From the NCBI GenBank assembly GCA_045543555.1, contig JAZQMQ010000020.1:1-64000 (forward strand): a DNA stretch of 64,000 nt. Reading direction: 5' to 3'. Numbering within the stretch: position 1 is the stretch's first letter; each line of letters begins with the position of its first letter. Source of the DNA: Colimorpha_A sp045543555. Lineage in GTDB: Bacteria; Bacillota; Clostridia; Oscillospirales; CAG-272. Made by a program: the position numbers and the translations under genes. Shown one piece after another: positions 24,690 to 32,777 of the stretch. The notes below the pieces were generated by a model. The model was given only the letters and a program-made list of their open reading frames with translations. It did not search any database and was not told the origin of the DNA.

Positions 24690-26671
24690 ATTGCGTCAAC
24701 CTCCGCCATTATCTGTGCATTTGTGAAGCCCTTAAGGTCCATAGCGCCCGAAGGACAAGCAACGGTACAAGCACCGCAGCCCTGACATACCGCTTCGTTA
24801 ACAGAAGCAACTCTGCGAATGAGGGTGGTACGGTTGGGACCTCTGAATTCCTTATCGGAATAGGTGATTGCGCCGTAAGGACATACCTTTTCACAGGAGG
24901 AGCATCCGTTACAGAGCATCTCGTCGGAATGAGCAACACAGGGGTTGCAGGTAAGCTTATTCTTATTAAGAAGACCGATAACCTTTGCCGCACAAGCGGA
25001 GGCCTGAGAAACGGTCTCGGGAATATCCTTGGGGCCCTGACATACGCCCGAGAGGAAGATGCCCGCCGTAGGGCTCTCAACGGGACGGAGCTTGGGGTGT
25101 GCCTCGGTGAAGAAATCGTTTGTATCCATACTTGCGGTAAGCTTGGTAGCAAGAGGTCTTGCGGAGCTATCGGGCTCGATAGCGGTTGCGAGAACAACCA
25201 TATCCGCGCTTATCTTCAGCTGCTTGCCCTCGATAAGATCGGATGCACGTACCGTGAGAGTACCGTCGGGCTCCGGAAGAACCTTTCCGACCATTCCTTT
25301 AACGTAATGAACACCGTATTCCTCAACCGCACGGCGATAGAACTCGTCAAAATTCTTACCGGGCGTACGAACGTCGATATAGAACACGTACACCTCGGTG
25401 TCGGGATATTTTTCCCTTATGAGCATAGCGTGCTTTGCGGTGTACATACAGCATATCTTGGAGCAATAGCTCTTGCCCTTGTCGTCGGAGCATCTTGAGC
25501 CCACGCACTGTACGAACACGATGGTGTGCGGGTGGGTCTTATCGGAGGGACGGAGAAGCGTTCCGCCGTTAGGGCCTGCGGCGTTCATAAGACGCTCAAG
25601 CTCAAGGGAGGTAACTACGTCCTTGCTCTGATTGTATGCAAACTCATCGTACTTGTCGAGCTTGATGGGATTGAAGCCGGTTGCAACGACGATGGCACCG
25701 TACTGCTCGTTTATATAGCTGTCTGTCTGCTTGTAATCGATAGCGCCAACCGTACAAACCTTTGCGCAAAGGCCGCACTTACCGCTTTTCAGCATAGTGC
25801 AATAATCTGCATCGATGGTTGCAACCTTCGGTACTGCCTGAGCGAAGGGTATATATACTGCGCGACGGTTATCAAGACCGAGATTGAAGGCATTCGGAAC
25901 CTTCTTCTGAGGACATTTTTCTGTACAAAGACCGCAGCCCGTACACTTATTTTCGTCAACGTATCTCGCCTTGCGCTTGATGGTAACGTTGAAATTACCG
26001 ACGAAGCCCTTTACGTCCTCGACCTCGGAATAGGAAAGAATCCTTATCTTTTCATGTTGAGCACAATCGACCATTTTAGGCGTAAGGATACAAGCGGCAC
26101 AGTCGAGGGTCGGGAATGTCTTGTCTATCTGCGCCATCTTTCCTCCGATGGTCGCCTCCTTCTCGACTATGTCGACCTCAAAGCCCGCATCGGCAATATC
26201 AAGTGCGGTCTGGATTCCCGCAATACCGCCTCCGATAACGAGGGCACGCTTGACAACGGGGCTCTCGCCTGCGGTGAGGGGTGCGTTAAGATGTACCTTT
26301 GCTATAGCTGCACGTCCGAGGATAATTGCCTTTTCGGTCGCCTCCTCGACGTTCTTATGTATCCACGATACCTGCTCTCTGATGTTTGCTATCTCGACCA
26401 TATAGGGATTAAGTCCCGCCGCCGTCGCAGTTTTGCGGAAGGTGGCCTCGTGCATACGGGGTGAGCAGGAGCATACAACCACTCCCGTAAGAGCGTTATC
26501 CTTTATTGCGTCCTTAATGAGATTCTGTCCTGCCTCAGAGCACATATACTGATATTCGGTGGAGATAACTACACCGGGCTCGTGCGAAAGAGCCTCCGCT
26601 ACCGCCTTAACGTCCACGGTCGCAGCAATATTCGTACCGCAATGGCAGACAAATACTCCAATTCTCTGCAT
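24680..26671 (-). CDS. hdrA: Heterodisulfide-reductase-like FAD subunit HdrA
   Basis: A 663-residue flavoprotein, the site of flavin-based electron bifurcation in characterised Hdr complexes. The N-terminal domain opens IGVFVCHCGTNIAATVD with VVCSCSPRMHEATF. The FAD-binding GGGIAGIQTALDIADAG and the Cys-rich CAACILTPKM follow. One 4Fe-4S motif is CTGCGLCTEKCP, another CTMLKSGKCGLCAKVC, and the C-terminal ferredoxin domain has CNGCSSCEKVCP and CQGCGACTVACP. Length and order are those of full HdrA. It is encoded between hdrC and flxD. Confidence 0.92.
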   Translation of the reverse strand: MQRIGVFVCHCGTNIAATVDVKAVAEALSHEPGVVISTEYQYMCSEAGQNLIKDAIKDNALTGVVVCSCSPRMHEATFRKTATAAGLNPYMVEIANIREQVSWIHKNVEEATEKAIILGRAAIAKVHLNAPLTAGESPVVKRALVIGGGIAGIQTALDIADAGFEVDIVEKEATIGGKMAQIDKTFPTLDCAACILTPKMVDCAQHEKIRILSYSEVEDVKGFVGNFNVTIKRKARYVDENKCTGCGLCTEKCPQKKVPNAFNLGLDNRRAVYIPFAQAVPKVATIDADYCTMLKSGKCGLCAKVCTVGAIDYKQTDSYINEQYGAIVVATGFNPIKLDKYDEFAYNQSKDVVTSLELERLMNAAGPNGGTLLRPSDKTHPHTIVFVQCVGSRCSDDKGKSYCSKICCMYTAKHAMLIREKYPDTEVYVFYIDVRTPGKNFDEFYRRAVEEYGVHYVKGMVGKVLPEPDGTLTVRASDLIEGKQLKISADMVVLATAIEPDSSARPLATKLTASMDTNDFFTEAHPKLRPVESPTAGIFLSGVCQGPKDIPETVSQASACAAKVIGLLNKNKLTCNPCVAHSDEMLCNGCSSCEKVCPYGAITYSDKEFRGPNRTTLIRRVASVNEAVCQGCGACTVACPSGAMDLKGFTNAQIMAEVDAICK

Positions 26672-26691
26672 TTTTCTTGTCCTTTCGGGAA

Positions 26692-27069
26692 TTATTTTGT
26701 ATATTTACGGAAAGCCGTTACGATAGCCTGCTGAGGCATATCGGGATCGAGAAGCTCGGGGATATCGTCAGGGGTAAGACGGTTACATCCCTGAGGACGG
26801 ATGGCCATAAGCCTTACCGCCTCGATAAGCTTTGCGGGCTCGACACCTCTGGGGCATCGCTCTACACAAGCAAAGCAGGTGAGACATTTGTATACCGATT
26901 CCGAGTTCAGCAGGGCGTCAATATCGCCGTTTTCGACCATATATACGAACTGATGGGGATGATACTCCATCTCGCCGTAGGAGGGGCAGGTGCCGGAGCA
27001 CTTACCGCATTTCATACATTTTCTCGGGTTTACACCGCTTACTCGGATTATTTCTTCCTTCTTGTTCAT
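26692..27069 (-). CDS. hdrC: Heterodisulfide-reductase-like subunit HdrC
   Basis: A 125-residue ferredoxin-like subunit with two 4Fe-4S motifs, CMKCGKCSGTCPS and CLTCFACVERCPRG. It links HdrA to HdrB in known complexes. The start overlaps the hdrB stop as ATGA. The typical HdrC helix between the motifs (HPHQFVYMVENGDIDALL) is present. Confidence 0.9.
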   Translation of the reverse strand: MNKKEEIIRVSGVNPRKCMKCGKCSGTCPSYGEMEYHPHQFVYMVENGDIDALLNSESVYKCLTCFACVERCPRGVEPAKLIEAVRLMAIRPQGCNRLTPDDIPELLDPDMPQQAIVTAFRKYTK

Positions 27070-27860
27070 TTGGCGACATCCTCCTTAACTCCGAGAGCCT
27101 CCGCAAGAAGCTCGGTGAAGTACTTTATCTCCGCTCCGCCATCTCTGCACTGCTCGAGATTGTAAAGGCAGAGGGGACAAGCGGTGATAACAAGGTCTGC
27201 ACCGAAGCCATTTGCGCTGTTAAGCACGTCGGCGCTCTTTGAGAGTGCGGATGCCTTATCCTCTAGGGCAACGTAGCCACCGCAGCACTCGTTACGGTAG
27301 GGGTAGATAACGGGCTCACCGCCGATGGCACGGATAAGGTCCTCAATTATCTTGGGGTCCTCAACATCGTCCATCGCCATGACCTTTCCGGGACGGAGAA
27401 GGAGACAGCCGTAGTATGCGGCGATCTTCTTGCCCGTAAAGGGGTTTACCACCTTTTCCTTAATCTTATCAAAGCCCACTCTGTCACGGAGAAGCTCAAG
27501 GAAATGAATAACCTGAGTCTTACCCTCGTACTCACCCTCGGGCTTTTCATACATACGGACCTTCAGCTTGAAGTTTTCATCGTTCAAAAGATCGTTTCTC
27601 ACTCTCTTCAGCACGTTGTGACAGGCGGAGCAAAGGGTCACAAGGTCTTCACCTCTCTTTTCCGCCGCATAAAGTGCTCTCACGGAGGAAAGCTTGTTTG
27701 CTATCTCGTTACTTGCGGCATTATACGTACCTCCGCAGCACTGCCAGGTGTCAAGCTCGTTCAAGCCTACACCGAGGACCTCTGCTACGGCTCTTGCATA
27801 TCTGTCAAGCTCCTTAGCCTTGGTCTTTAAGGTACAGCCGGGATAATAACTGTAAGTCAT
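27066..27860 (-). CDS. hdrB: Heterodisulfide-reductase-like subunit HdrB
   Basis: A 264-residue protein with two intact CCG domains: YYPGCTLK...QCCGGTYN...CSACHN and YYGCLLLR...ECCGGYVAL...CPLCLYN. These domains bind non-cubane 4Fe-4S clusters that split a disulfide in methanogens. Both clusters should form here, although the organism is not expected to have CoM or CoB. So HdrB may act on another disulfide or simply pass electrons to FrdB. It is the first hdr gene, 18 bp after fumC. Confidence 0.92.
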   Translation of the reverse strand: MTYSYYPGCTLKTKAKELDRYARAVAEVLGVGLNELDTWQCCGGTYNAASNEIANKLSSVRALYAAEKRGEDLVTLCSACHNVLKRVRNDLLNDENFKLKVRMYEKPEGEYEGKTQVIHFLELLRDRVGFDKIKEKVVNPFTGKKIAAYYGCLLLRPGKVMAMDDVEDPKIIEDLIRAIGGEPVIYPYRNECCGGYVALEDKASALSKSADVLNSANGFGADLVITACPLCLYNLEQCRDGGAEIKYFTELLAEALGVKEDVAK

Positions 27861-27878
27861 AACTTCATCCTTTCAGGT

Positions 27879-29255
27879 TTATACCATCTGCTCGGGGTGG
27901 AAGACCTCGTCGAAGCGCTCCTCGGTCAAAAATCCGAGAGCAACGCAGGCCTCTTTAAGCGAAATATTGTCCTTATACGCCTTCTTTGCGGTCTTTGCCG
28001 CATTTTCGTAGCCGATGTAGGGGTTAAGGGCGGTCACGAGCATAAGGGAATTCTTGAGATTGTGATCCATCTTCTCACGGTTTGCCTTAATGCCCACCGC
28101 ACAGTTATTGTTGAAGGAAACTATGCTGTCCGCAAGGAGACGTACCGACTGAAGGAAATTATAAATACATACGGGCATGAACACGTTAAGCTCAAAGTTG
28201 CCCTGAGAAGCCGCCATGCCGACCGCAACGTCGTTACCCATTACCTGAACCGCAACCATCGTAACCGCCTCGCACTGAGTGGGGTTTACCTTACCGGGCA
28301 TAATGGAGGAGCCGGGCTCGTTTTCGGGAATGAATATCTCACCGAGGCCGTCACGGGGACCCGAAGCAAGCCATCTTACGTCGTTTGCGATCTTCATCAT
28401 ATCGCAGGCAAGAGCCTTAAGTGCTCCGTGTGCAAAAACAAGCTCGTCCTTGGAGGTGAGAGCGTGAAATTTATTGCCTGCGGTAACGAAAGCCTTACCG
28501 GTTATCTCGGATACCGCCTCTGCGACCGCAGTATCGAAGCCCTTGGGAGCGTTAAGACCCGTACCGACGGCAGTGCCGCCGAGAGCAAGCTCGTGAAGGG
28601 GCTTGAGGGACATAGCTATAAGCTCTCTGTCTCTTTCAAGCGAGCTTCTCCAACCGCTGATCTCCTGAGAGAACTTTATGGGGGTTGCATCCTGAAGATG
28701 AGTACGTCCGCACTTTACGGCGTCCTCGTTTTCGCTTTCAAGACGCTTGAAGGTGTCGATAAGCAGGTCAACTGCGGGAAGAAGCTTATCCTCTATTCCG
28801 ATCACCGCCGCAATGTGCATTGCGGTGGGGAAGGTATCGTTTGATGACTGAGACATATTGATGTCGTCGTTGGGGTGGAGAAGCTTTTTGCCCGCAAGCT
28901 CGTTGCCTCTGTTGGCGATGACCTCGTTTGCGTTCATGTTGGACTGAGTGCCGCTTCCCGTCTGCCATACGACGAGGGGGAAATGATCGTTTAACTGACC
29001 CGAAATGACCTCGTCACATGCTGAGCAGATAGCACGAAGCTTTTCCTCGGTCATCTTCTCGGGGCGAAGGGTGGAGTTTGCCATTGCCGCCGCCTTTTTG
29101 AGAACACCGAAGGCGTGAGTGATCTCACGGGGCATTATCTCGTTGCCTACGCCTATGCGGAAGTTTTCTGAGCTTCTCTGTGTCTGAGCCGCCCAATATT
29201 TATCTGCGGGGACTTTTACCTCGCCCATCGAATCGTGTTCAATACGAAATTCCAT
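27879..29255 (-). CDS. fumC: Fumarate hydratase, class II
   Basis: A 458-residue homotetrameric, iron-free fumarase that interconverts malate and fumarate. Its conserved regions are in order: GSGTQSNMNANEVIANR, GRTHLQDATPIKFSQE and the fumarase/ASL signature GSSIMPGKVNPTQCE. It lies 12 bp after mdh and directly before hdrB, placing fumarate production right before its reduction. An oxygen-tolerant class II enzyme in an anaerobe, instead of the iron-sulfur class I type, is a mild oddity. Confidence 0.96.
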   Translation of the reverse strand: MEFRIEHDSMGEVKVPADKYWAAQTQRSSENFRIGVGNEIMPREITHAFGVLKKAAAMANSTLRPEKMTEEKLRAICSACDEVISGQLNDHFPLVVWQTGSGTQSNMNANEVIANRGNELAGKKLLHPNDDINMSQSSNDTFPTAMHIAAVIGIEDKLLPAVDLLIDTFKRLESENEDAVKCGRTHLQDATPIKFSQEISGWRSSLERDRELIAMSLKPLHELALGGTAVGTGLNAPKGFDTAVAEAVSEITGKAFVTAGNKFHALTSKDELVFAHGALKALACDMMKIANDVRWLASGPRDGLGEIFIPENEPGSSIMPGKVNPTQCEAVTMVAVQVMGNDVAVGMAASQGNFELNVFMPVCIYNFLQSVRLLADSIVSFNNNCAVGIKANREKMDHNLKNSLMLVTALNPYIGYENAAKTAKKAYKDNISLKEACVALGFLTEERFDEVFHPEQMV

Positions 29256-29267
29256 CTTGCCTCTCCT

Positions 29268-30212
29268 TCATATGTTGAGCTGATTTATTACTTCTTTGAG
29301 CTTGTCTGCGCTGTAACGGAGCTTCGCGATCTCCTCTTCCGTCAAGGGAGAGATGATCTTTCCGTTTACTCCGCCCTTTCCAACAATGGAAAGAATGCTG
29401 AGACAAACGTCGCTGATGCCGTATTCACCGTTCATCATAGTGGACACCGAAAGTGCAGTATCGATGCCTCTGAAGATGCTGGAGCAAATATTGTTAACCG
29501 TGAGAGCTATAGCGTAGTAGGTAGCTCCCTTTGCGGTGATAATTGTTGAACCGGACTTTCTTACGTACTCCTCGATCTCATCGCGGTTAAAGCCGCAACC
29601 GTCGATCTGAAGGCCCTTGGACTGAGCGTAAGCGTCGATAGGTGTGCCCGATATGGTTGCGATAGACCACGGCACGAAGGAAGTATCACCGTGCTCACCG
29701 AAAACGTTTGCATGAACGTTCTGCATACTAATGCTGAAGTTTTCAGCAAGACGAGAACGAAGACGTGCTGTATCAAGGAGCGCACCACTTCCGATTATCT
29801 GCTTTTCGGGAAGACCCGAGCACTTACAGAAAACATACGTAAGTATATCAACGGGGTTACTTACGACGATATACACCGCGTTGGGAGCAACACTCGTTAT
29901 TTTCGGAATGATGCTCTTGGTGATGTTGACGTTTGTCTGTGCAAGGTCAAGCCGGGACTGTCCCGGACGTCTTGCGATACCGGAGGTAAGCACCACGATA
30001 TCAGAATCTCTTGCATCCTCGTAGTCACCTGCGTGAATGTTGATGGGCGAAATAAACGGCGCGCCCTGTCTGATATCCATTGCTTCACCAAACGCCTTCT
30101 GCTCGTTGATATCGATAAGAACCACCTCTGCAGCATTACCGCTGACCGCAAGAGTAAACGCGATAGTCGCACCTACAGATCCGGCTCCTATGATAGACAC
30201 TTTTCTTCCCAT
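29268..30212 (-). CDS. mdh: Malate dehydrogenase of the LDH/MDH family
   Basis: A 314-residue NAD-dependent 2-hydroxyacid dehydrogenase. Rossmann motif IIGAGSVGATIA, Asp34 in LIDIN for NAD, Arg150 in LLDTAR and catalytic His174 in FGEHGD. The whole frame resembles L-lactate dehydrogenase and an automatic name would be Ldh. But the specificity residue (Gln102 in LDHs) is Arg81 here, in GIARRPGQSR. That is the known signature for malate/oxaloacetate. First gene of an operon continuing with fumC and frd, it should reduce oxaloacetate to malate. The reading as Mdh is inference from one residue plus context. Confidence 0.8.
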   Translation of the reverse strand: MGRKVSIIGAGSVGATIAFTLAVSGNAAEVVLIDINEQKAFGEAMDIRQGAPFISPINIHAGDYEDARDSDIVVLTSGIARRPGQSRLDLAQTNVNITKSIIPKITSVAPNAVYIVVSNPVDILTYVFCKCSGLPEKQIIGSGALLDTARLRSRLAENFSISMQNVHANVFGEHGDTSFVPWSIATISGTPIDAYAQSKGLQIDGCGFNRDEIEEYVRKSGSTIITAKGATYYAIALTVNNICSSIFRGIDTALSVSTMMNGEYGISDVCLSILSIVGKGGVNGKIISPLTEEEIAKLRYSADKLKEVINQLNI

Positions 30213-30275
30213 ATTTTTCTTATCCTTTCTTATCGGGGAAGGGGTTCCCCATACTACTCCATTTTACTGTCATAG

Positions 30276-30304
30276 ATTATATCACCTATATATTGTTTTT
30301 GCAA
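30276..30304 (-). promoter_or_regulatory. Promoter of the mdh-fumC-hdr-flx-frd operon
   Basis: On the minus strand TTGCAA (30299-30304), 17 nt, TATAAT (30276-30281), about 60 nt before the mdh start. The leader has a small GGGGAA/TTCCCC hairpin ahead of the ribosome site AGAAAGGA. Confidence 0.75.
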
Positions 30305-30339
30305 ATGCAAAAAAAGCATATCGATATATTTTTATCGAT
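30296..30339. promoter_or_regulatory. Two inverted repeats at the operon promoter, candidate operators
   Basis: TTTTTGCA-AA-TGCAAAAA (30296-30313) is a perfect inverted repeat covering the -35 box. Six bases upstream lies a second, ATCGATA-TATTTT-TATCGAT (30320-30339). Neither matches the Rex box TTGTTAANNNNTTAACAA. The first one contains a T-N11-A core compatible with a LysR-type site. Confidence 0.5.
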
Positions 30340-30465
30340 TGGTGCAATGGTATTTTTTATATGGGGTAATATTAATAAATCAACAAATTATCGGTCTAAA
30401 AATAACGACTTTTAGTGTTTTTTTCGTTTGCGCAGTCAAATTTGTTGTTATATTGCATTATTCAC

Positions 30466-30480
30466 ATTCCTAGTTGGAAT
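30466..30480. promoter_or_regulatory. Inverted repeat ATTCC-N5-GGAAT
   Basis: A short perfect inverted repeat between the lysR terminator and the mdh promoter. Spacing fits LysR-type half sites, but no function can be claimed. The rest of 30340-30491 shows nothing further. Confidence 0.3.
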
Positions 30481-30491
30481 TAATCAATGTA

Positions 30492-30530
30492 AAAATGCAG
30501 ATATCACCACAAGGGTTTTATCTGCATTTT
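30492..30530 (-). terminator. Terminator of the murE-like/lysR operon
   Basis: Perfect 12-bp stem AAAATGCAGATA/TATCTGCATTTT with a 15-nt loop, followed by a T-run on the minus strand, about 40 bp after the lysR stop. Confidence 0.85.
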
Positions 30531-30568
30531 AACCAATTTTATCAGCTTACACTTATACAATATTACCA

Positions 30569-31504
30569 TTAAACAACGCCGAAGGCAACCTTGTTCTTAG
30601 TCTCATACAGCTTATCAATAAAGCGTCTGTCGAGCTCACTGAGCCTTGTTCCCTCCCTGCAAACCATAACGTCCTTATACTTATGTGCCGGAGCATTGCA
30701 GGATCTCTGTATAAGCCCGTATCGTCTGAGTATGCTTTCGGGAGTCGGAGAAACCCACATAAAAGATGAAGGCATCATAGAAAGCAGCAGGAATGCGTCG
30801 GTGCCCTTATAGAGATTTATAACCTTTTTGTCCGAGAGTGCAAGGGATACGTTTTCGCTCTGCACAACGTTTATATACGGCACGTTACAGTCGCCGTGAG
30901 TGACCTCAACATAGGAAGCAAAATCCGAAAGACTGAGCTTTTCCTTGCTTGCAAGCGGATGCTCCTTTGACATGAGCGCGAGGGATTCGAATTCCCATAT
31001 CGGTTCGCACTTAAGCCCCTTATCTCTGCAAAAATCGGCAAAATAGGTTTCATACTGCACCTGATAACGAATAACTCCGATATTGAATATTCCGTCGGAA
31101 ACCATATTTACCCCGTCAATTGAGGTTGTTTCTCCGAGATTCACATCGATTGGCTTATCGTTGTCAAGAGAGGATATAAATTCCATAGCCGCAACCGAAG
31201 CATAGCTTCCCCTTGGTACACATACGTTAAAGAACTGCATATCCGGATCATTTTCGCGACATATAGACTGCATTTGCTCTATTTGTGAGAGGATATTCTT
31301 TGCATAACGCAGAAATTCTTGTCCCTTATCTGTAGGAACAACTCCGCGCGAGGTTCTCTTGAATATTACTATACCAAGCGTGTCCTCAAGCTCCTTAATT
31401 GATTTGCTCAAGTTTGGCTGACCCATGAAAAGGTTCTCCGCAGCCTGTGTTATAGACCCTGTTTTTTCAACCTCGAGAGCATATTTGAAATGCTGTGTGT
31501 TCAT
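30569..31504 (-). CDS. LysR-family transcriptional regulator
   Basis: A 311-residue regulator. The N-terminal helix-turn-helix reads FKYALEVEKTGSITQAAENL followed by QPNLSKSIKELEDTLG and FKRTSRGVVPTDKG. The effector domain follows with the usual two lobes. The ATG at 31504 is preceded by TTGGAGAACAAA. It is the last gene of the unit with the MurE-like, AsnB and ATP-grasp genes (23 bp gap), and the next gene downstream is mdh, across a terminator. So it could control its own operon, the fumarate operon, or both. The effector is unknown. Confidence 0.9.
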   Translation of the reverse strand: MNTQHFKYALEVEKTGSITQAAENLFMGQPNLSKSIKELEDTLGIVIFKRTSRGVVPTDKGQEFLRYAKNILSQIEQMQSICRENDPDMQFFNVCVPRGSYASVAAMEFISSLDNDKPIDVNLGETTSIDGVNMVSDGIFNIGVIRYQVQYETYFADFCRDKGLKCEPIWEFESLALMSKEHPLASKEKLSLSDFASYVEVTHGDCNVPYINVVQSENVSLALSDKKVINLYKGTDAFLLLSMMPSSFMWVSPTPESILRRYGLIQRSCNAPAHKYKDVMVCREGTRLSELDRRFIDKLYETKNKVAFGVV

Positions 31505-31527
31505 TTTGTTCTCCAATCGTTTTCCGT

Positions 31528-32763
31528 TTACAGCAGTGTCTTGTCAAAAAAGTGATTTTTATAAGACTTAACCTTATTATGCGTTATTTCCATAAATTTA
31601 AGCGTTCGTATTATGTCATTATCCTTCGGGTTTTTAAAAGAATACACTATTCCCTTTTCCCTAATGACATTCTTTGCCTTGACCTTCATTTCGGGGTCCT
31701 TCAGATACTTCATCAAGATCCTTTTAGGCACCGAAGCCCAAACCGATTCGTTATCTCCGTATGTGGTGCAGTCACGTTCTTCATCAAAAACAACGTCGGA
31801 AACAAGCTCTGCCATTAAATTATATCCCGCAGCACGCACAAAATAGCTTGATCTGCCGTGTCTTGGATTAAGCTCGAAAAAGCAGAAGCTTCCGCTTTCC
31901 GCGTCATACTTGACATCAATATTGGAAAATCCGACAAAGCCTATTCCGTTTAAGAAGTCTTCGATCTGTTTATACAGCTCCGGAATTGACACGCTCATTA
32001 TTCCGGCATAATTACCGATCATATGGGGCGCGTATTCCTCAAGAAGAGCTTGTCCCATACACATAAACCTGACTTTTCCGTCTATTCCCGAATATGAATT
32101 CACGACAAAAGACGTCGTATCTCCCCCACGTATAAGCTTCTGAATTATCAGCTTTCCCTTATAACCGGTCTGATTCATTTTCGTAACGACTGCCAGGTAC
32201 TCCTCTTCACTTTTCAGGAAATATACCTTCTTCTTTCCTTCAAAGCTGCAGTGCAAATATTCACTTGCATTGGAATTTTCGGGCTTCATAACTATCGGGA
32301 AGCTGAAAGGTAGGTCTTTACATACAGTAAGCCTGTCCTTTACATCACATATCACCGTCTTTGGATAGTACAGTCCCTTATCCTCACACAACGAGTAGAA
32401 TCCGTCCTTGGTGCTTATCCTCTCCATTAGGTCCGGAGAAACGAATTTGTTTGCTATCCTTCCCTCAAAAAGATGATAATTTTTAACGAGTAGCTCTGTA
32501 TAGTAGTCTGCGCAGGGGATAACGATAAGCTTCCCCATTTTTTCACGTTCCTTAAGCTCCCTCAGAAGGGCGTTAACAAATATTTCGGGCTGATCGAAGC
32601 CCTTCACCGTCTTAACGGTAAGGATACTGCTTCTGTCGGTCTGTACCAGTGCGGTAGCGCACATACAAAGCGGCTTTACTCCGTATCTGTCATTAAAGCA
32701 TCTTGCCGTGGCATATGCATTATCGTCGCTTCCGAGAATTATCGGAAAGAATTTATTATCCAT
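31528..32763 (-). CDS. ATP-grasp carboxylate-amine ligase
   Basis: A 411-residue enzyme of the ATP-grasp superfamily, which joins a carboxylate to an amine through an acyl phosphate. The N-terminal FPIILGSDDNAYATARCF resembles carboxylate-amine ligases such as enterococcal D-aspartate ligase. ATP-binding stretches are FPIVMKPENSNASEY, KGKLIIQKLI and the Mg site CFFELNPRHGRSSYF. It lies between asnB (14 bp upstream) and lysR. With a MurE-like ligase in the same unit, a side-chain or bridge amino acid added to a muropeptide is the likeliest product. The actual amino acid is unknown. Confidence 0.75.
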   Translation of the reverse strand: MDNKFFPIILGSDDNAYATARCFNDRYGVKPLCMCATALVQTDRSSILTVKTVKGFDQPEIFVNALLRELKEREKMGKLIVIPCADYYTELLVKNYHLFEGRIANKFVSPDLMERISTKDGFYSLCEDKGLYYPKTVICDVKDRLTVCKDLPFSFPIVMKPENSNASEYLHCSFEGKKKVYFLKSEEEYLAVVTKMNQTGYKGKLIIQKLIRGGDTTSFVVNSYSGIDGKVRFMCMGQALLEEYAPHMIGNYAGIMSVSIPELYKQIEDFLNGIGFVGFSNIDVKYDAESGSFCFFELNPRHGRSSYFVRAAGYNLMAELVSDVVFDEERDCTTYGDNESVWASVPKRILMKYLKDPEMKVKAKNVIREKGIVYSFKNPKDNDIIRTLKFMEITHNKVKSYKNHFFDKTLL

Positions 32764-32777
32764 ATTCGCTCATTCTC

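Noticed and set aside
30276..30420. Rex operator at the mdh promoter
   Set aside because: No match to TTGTTAANNNNTTAACAA or TTGTGAANNNNTTCACAA was found; only unrelated palindromes are present.
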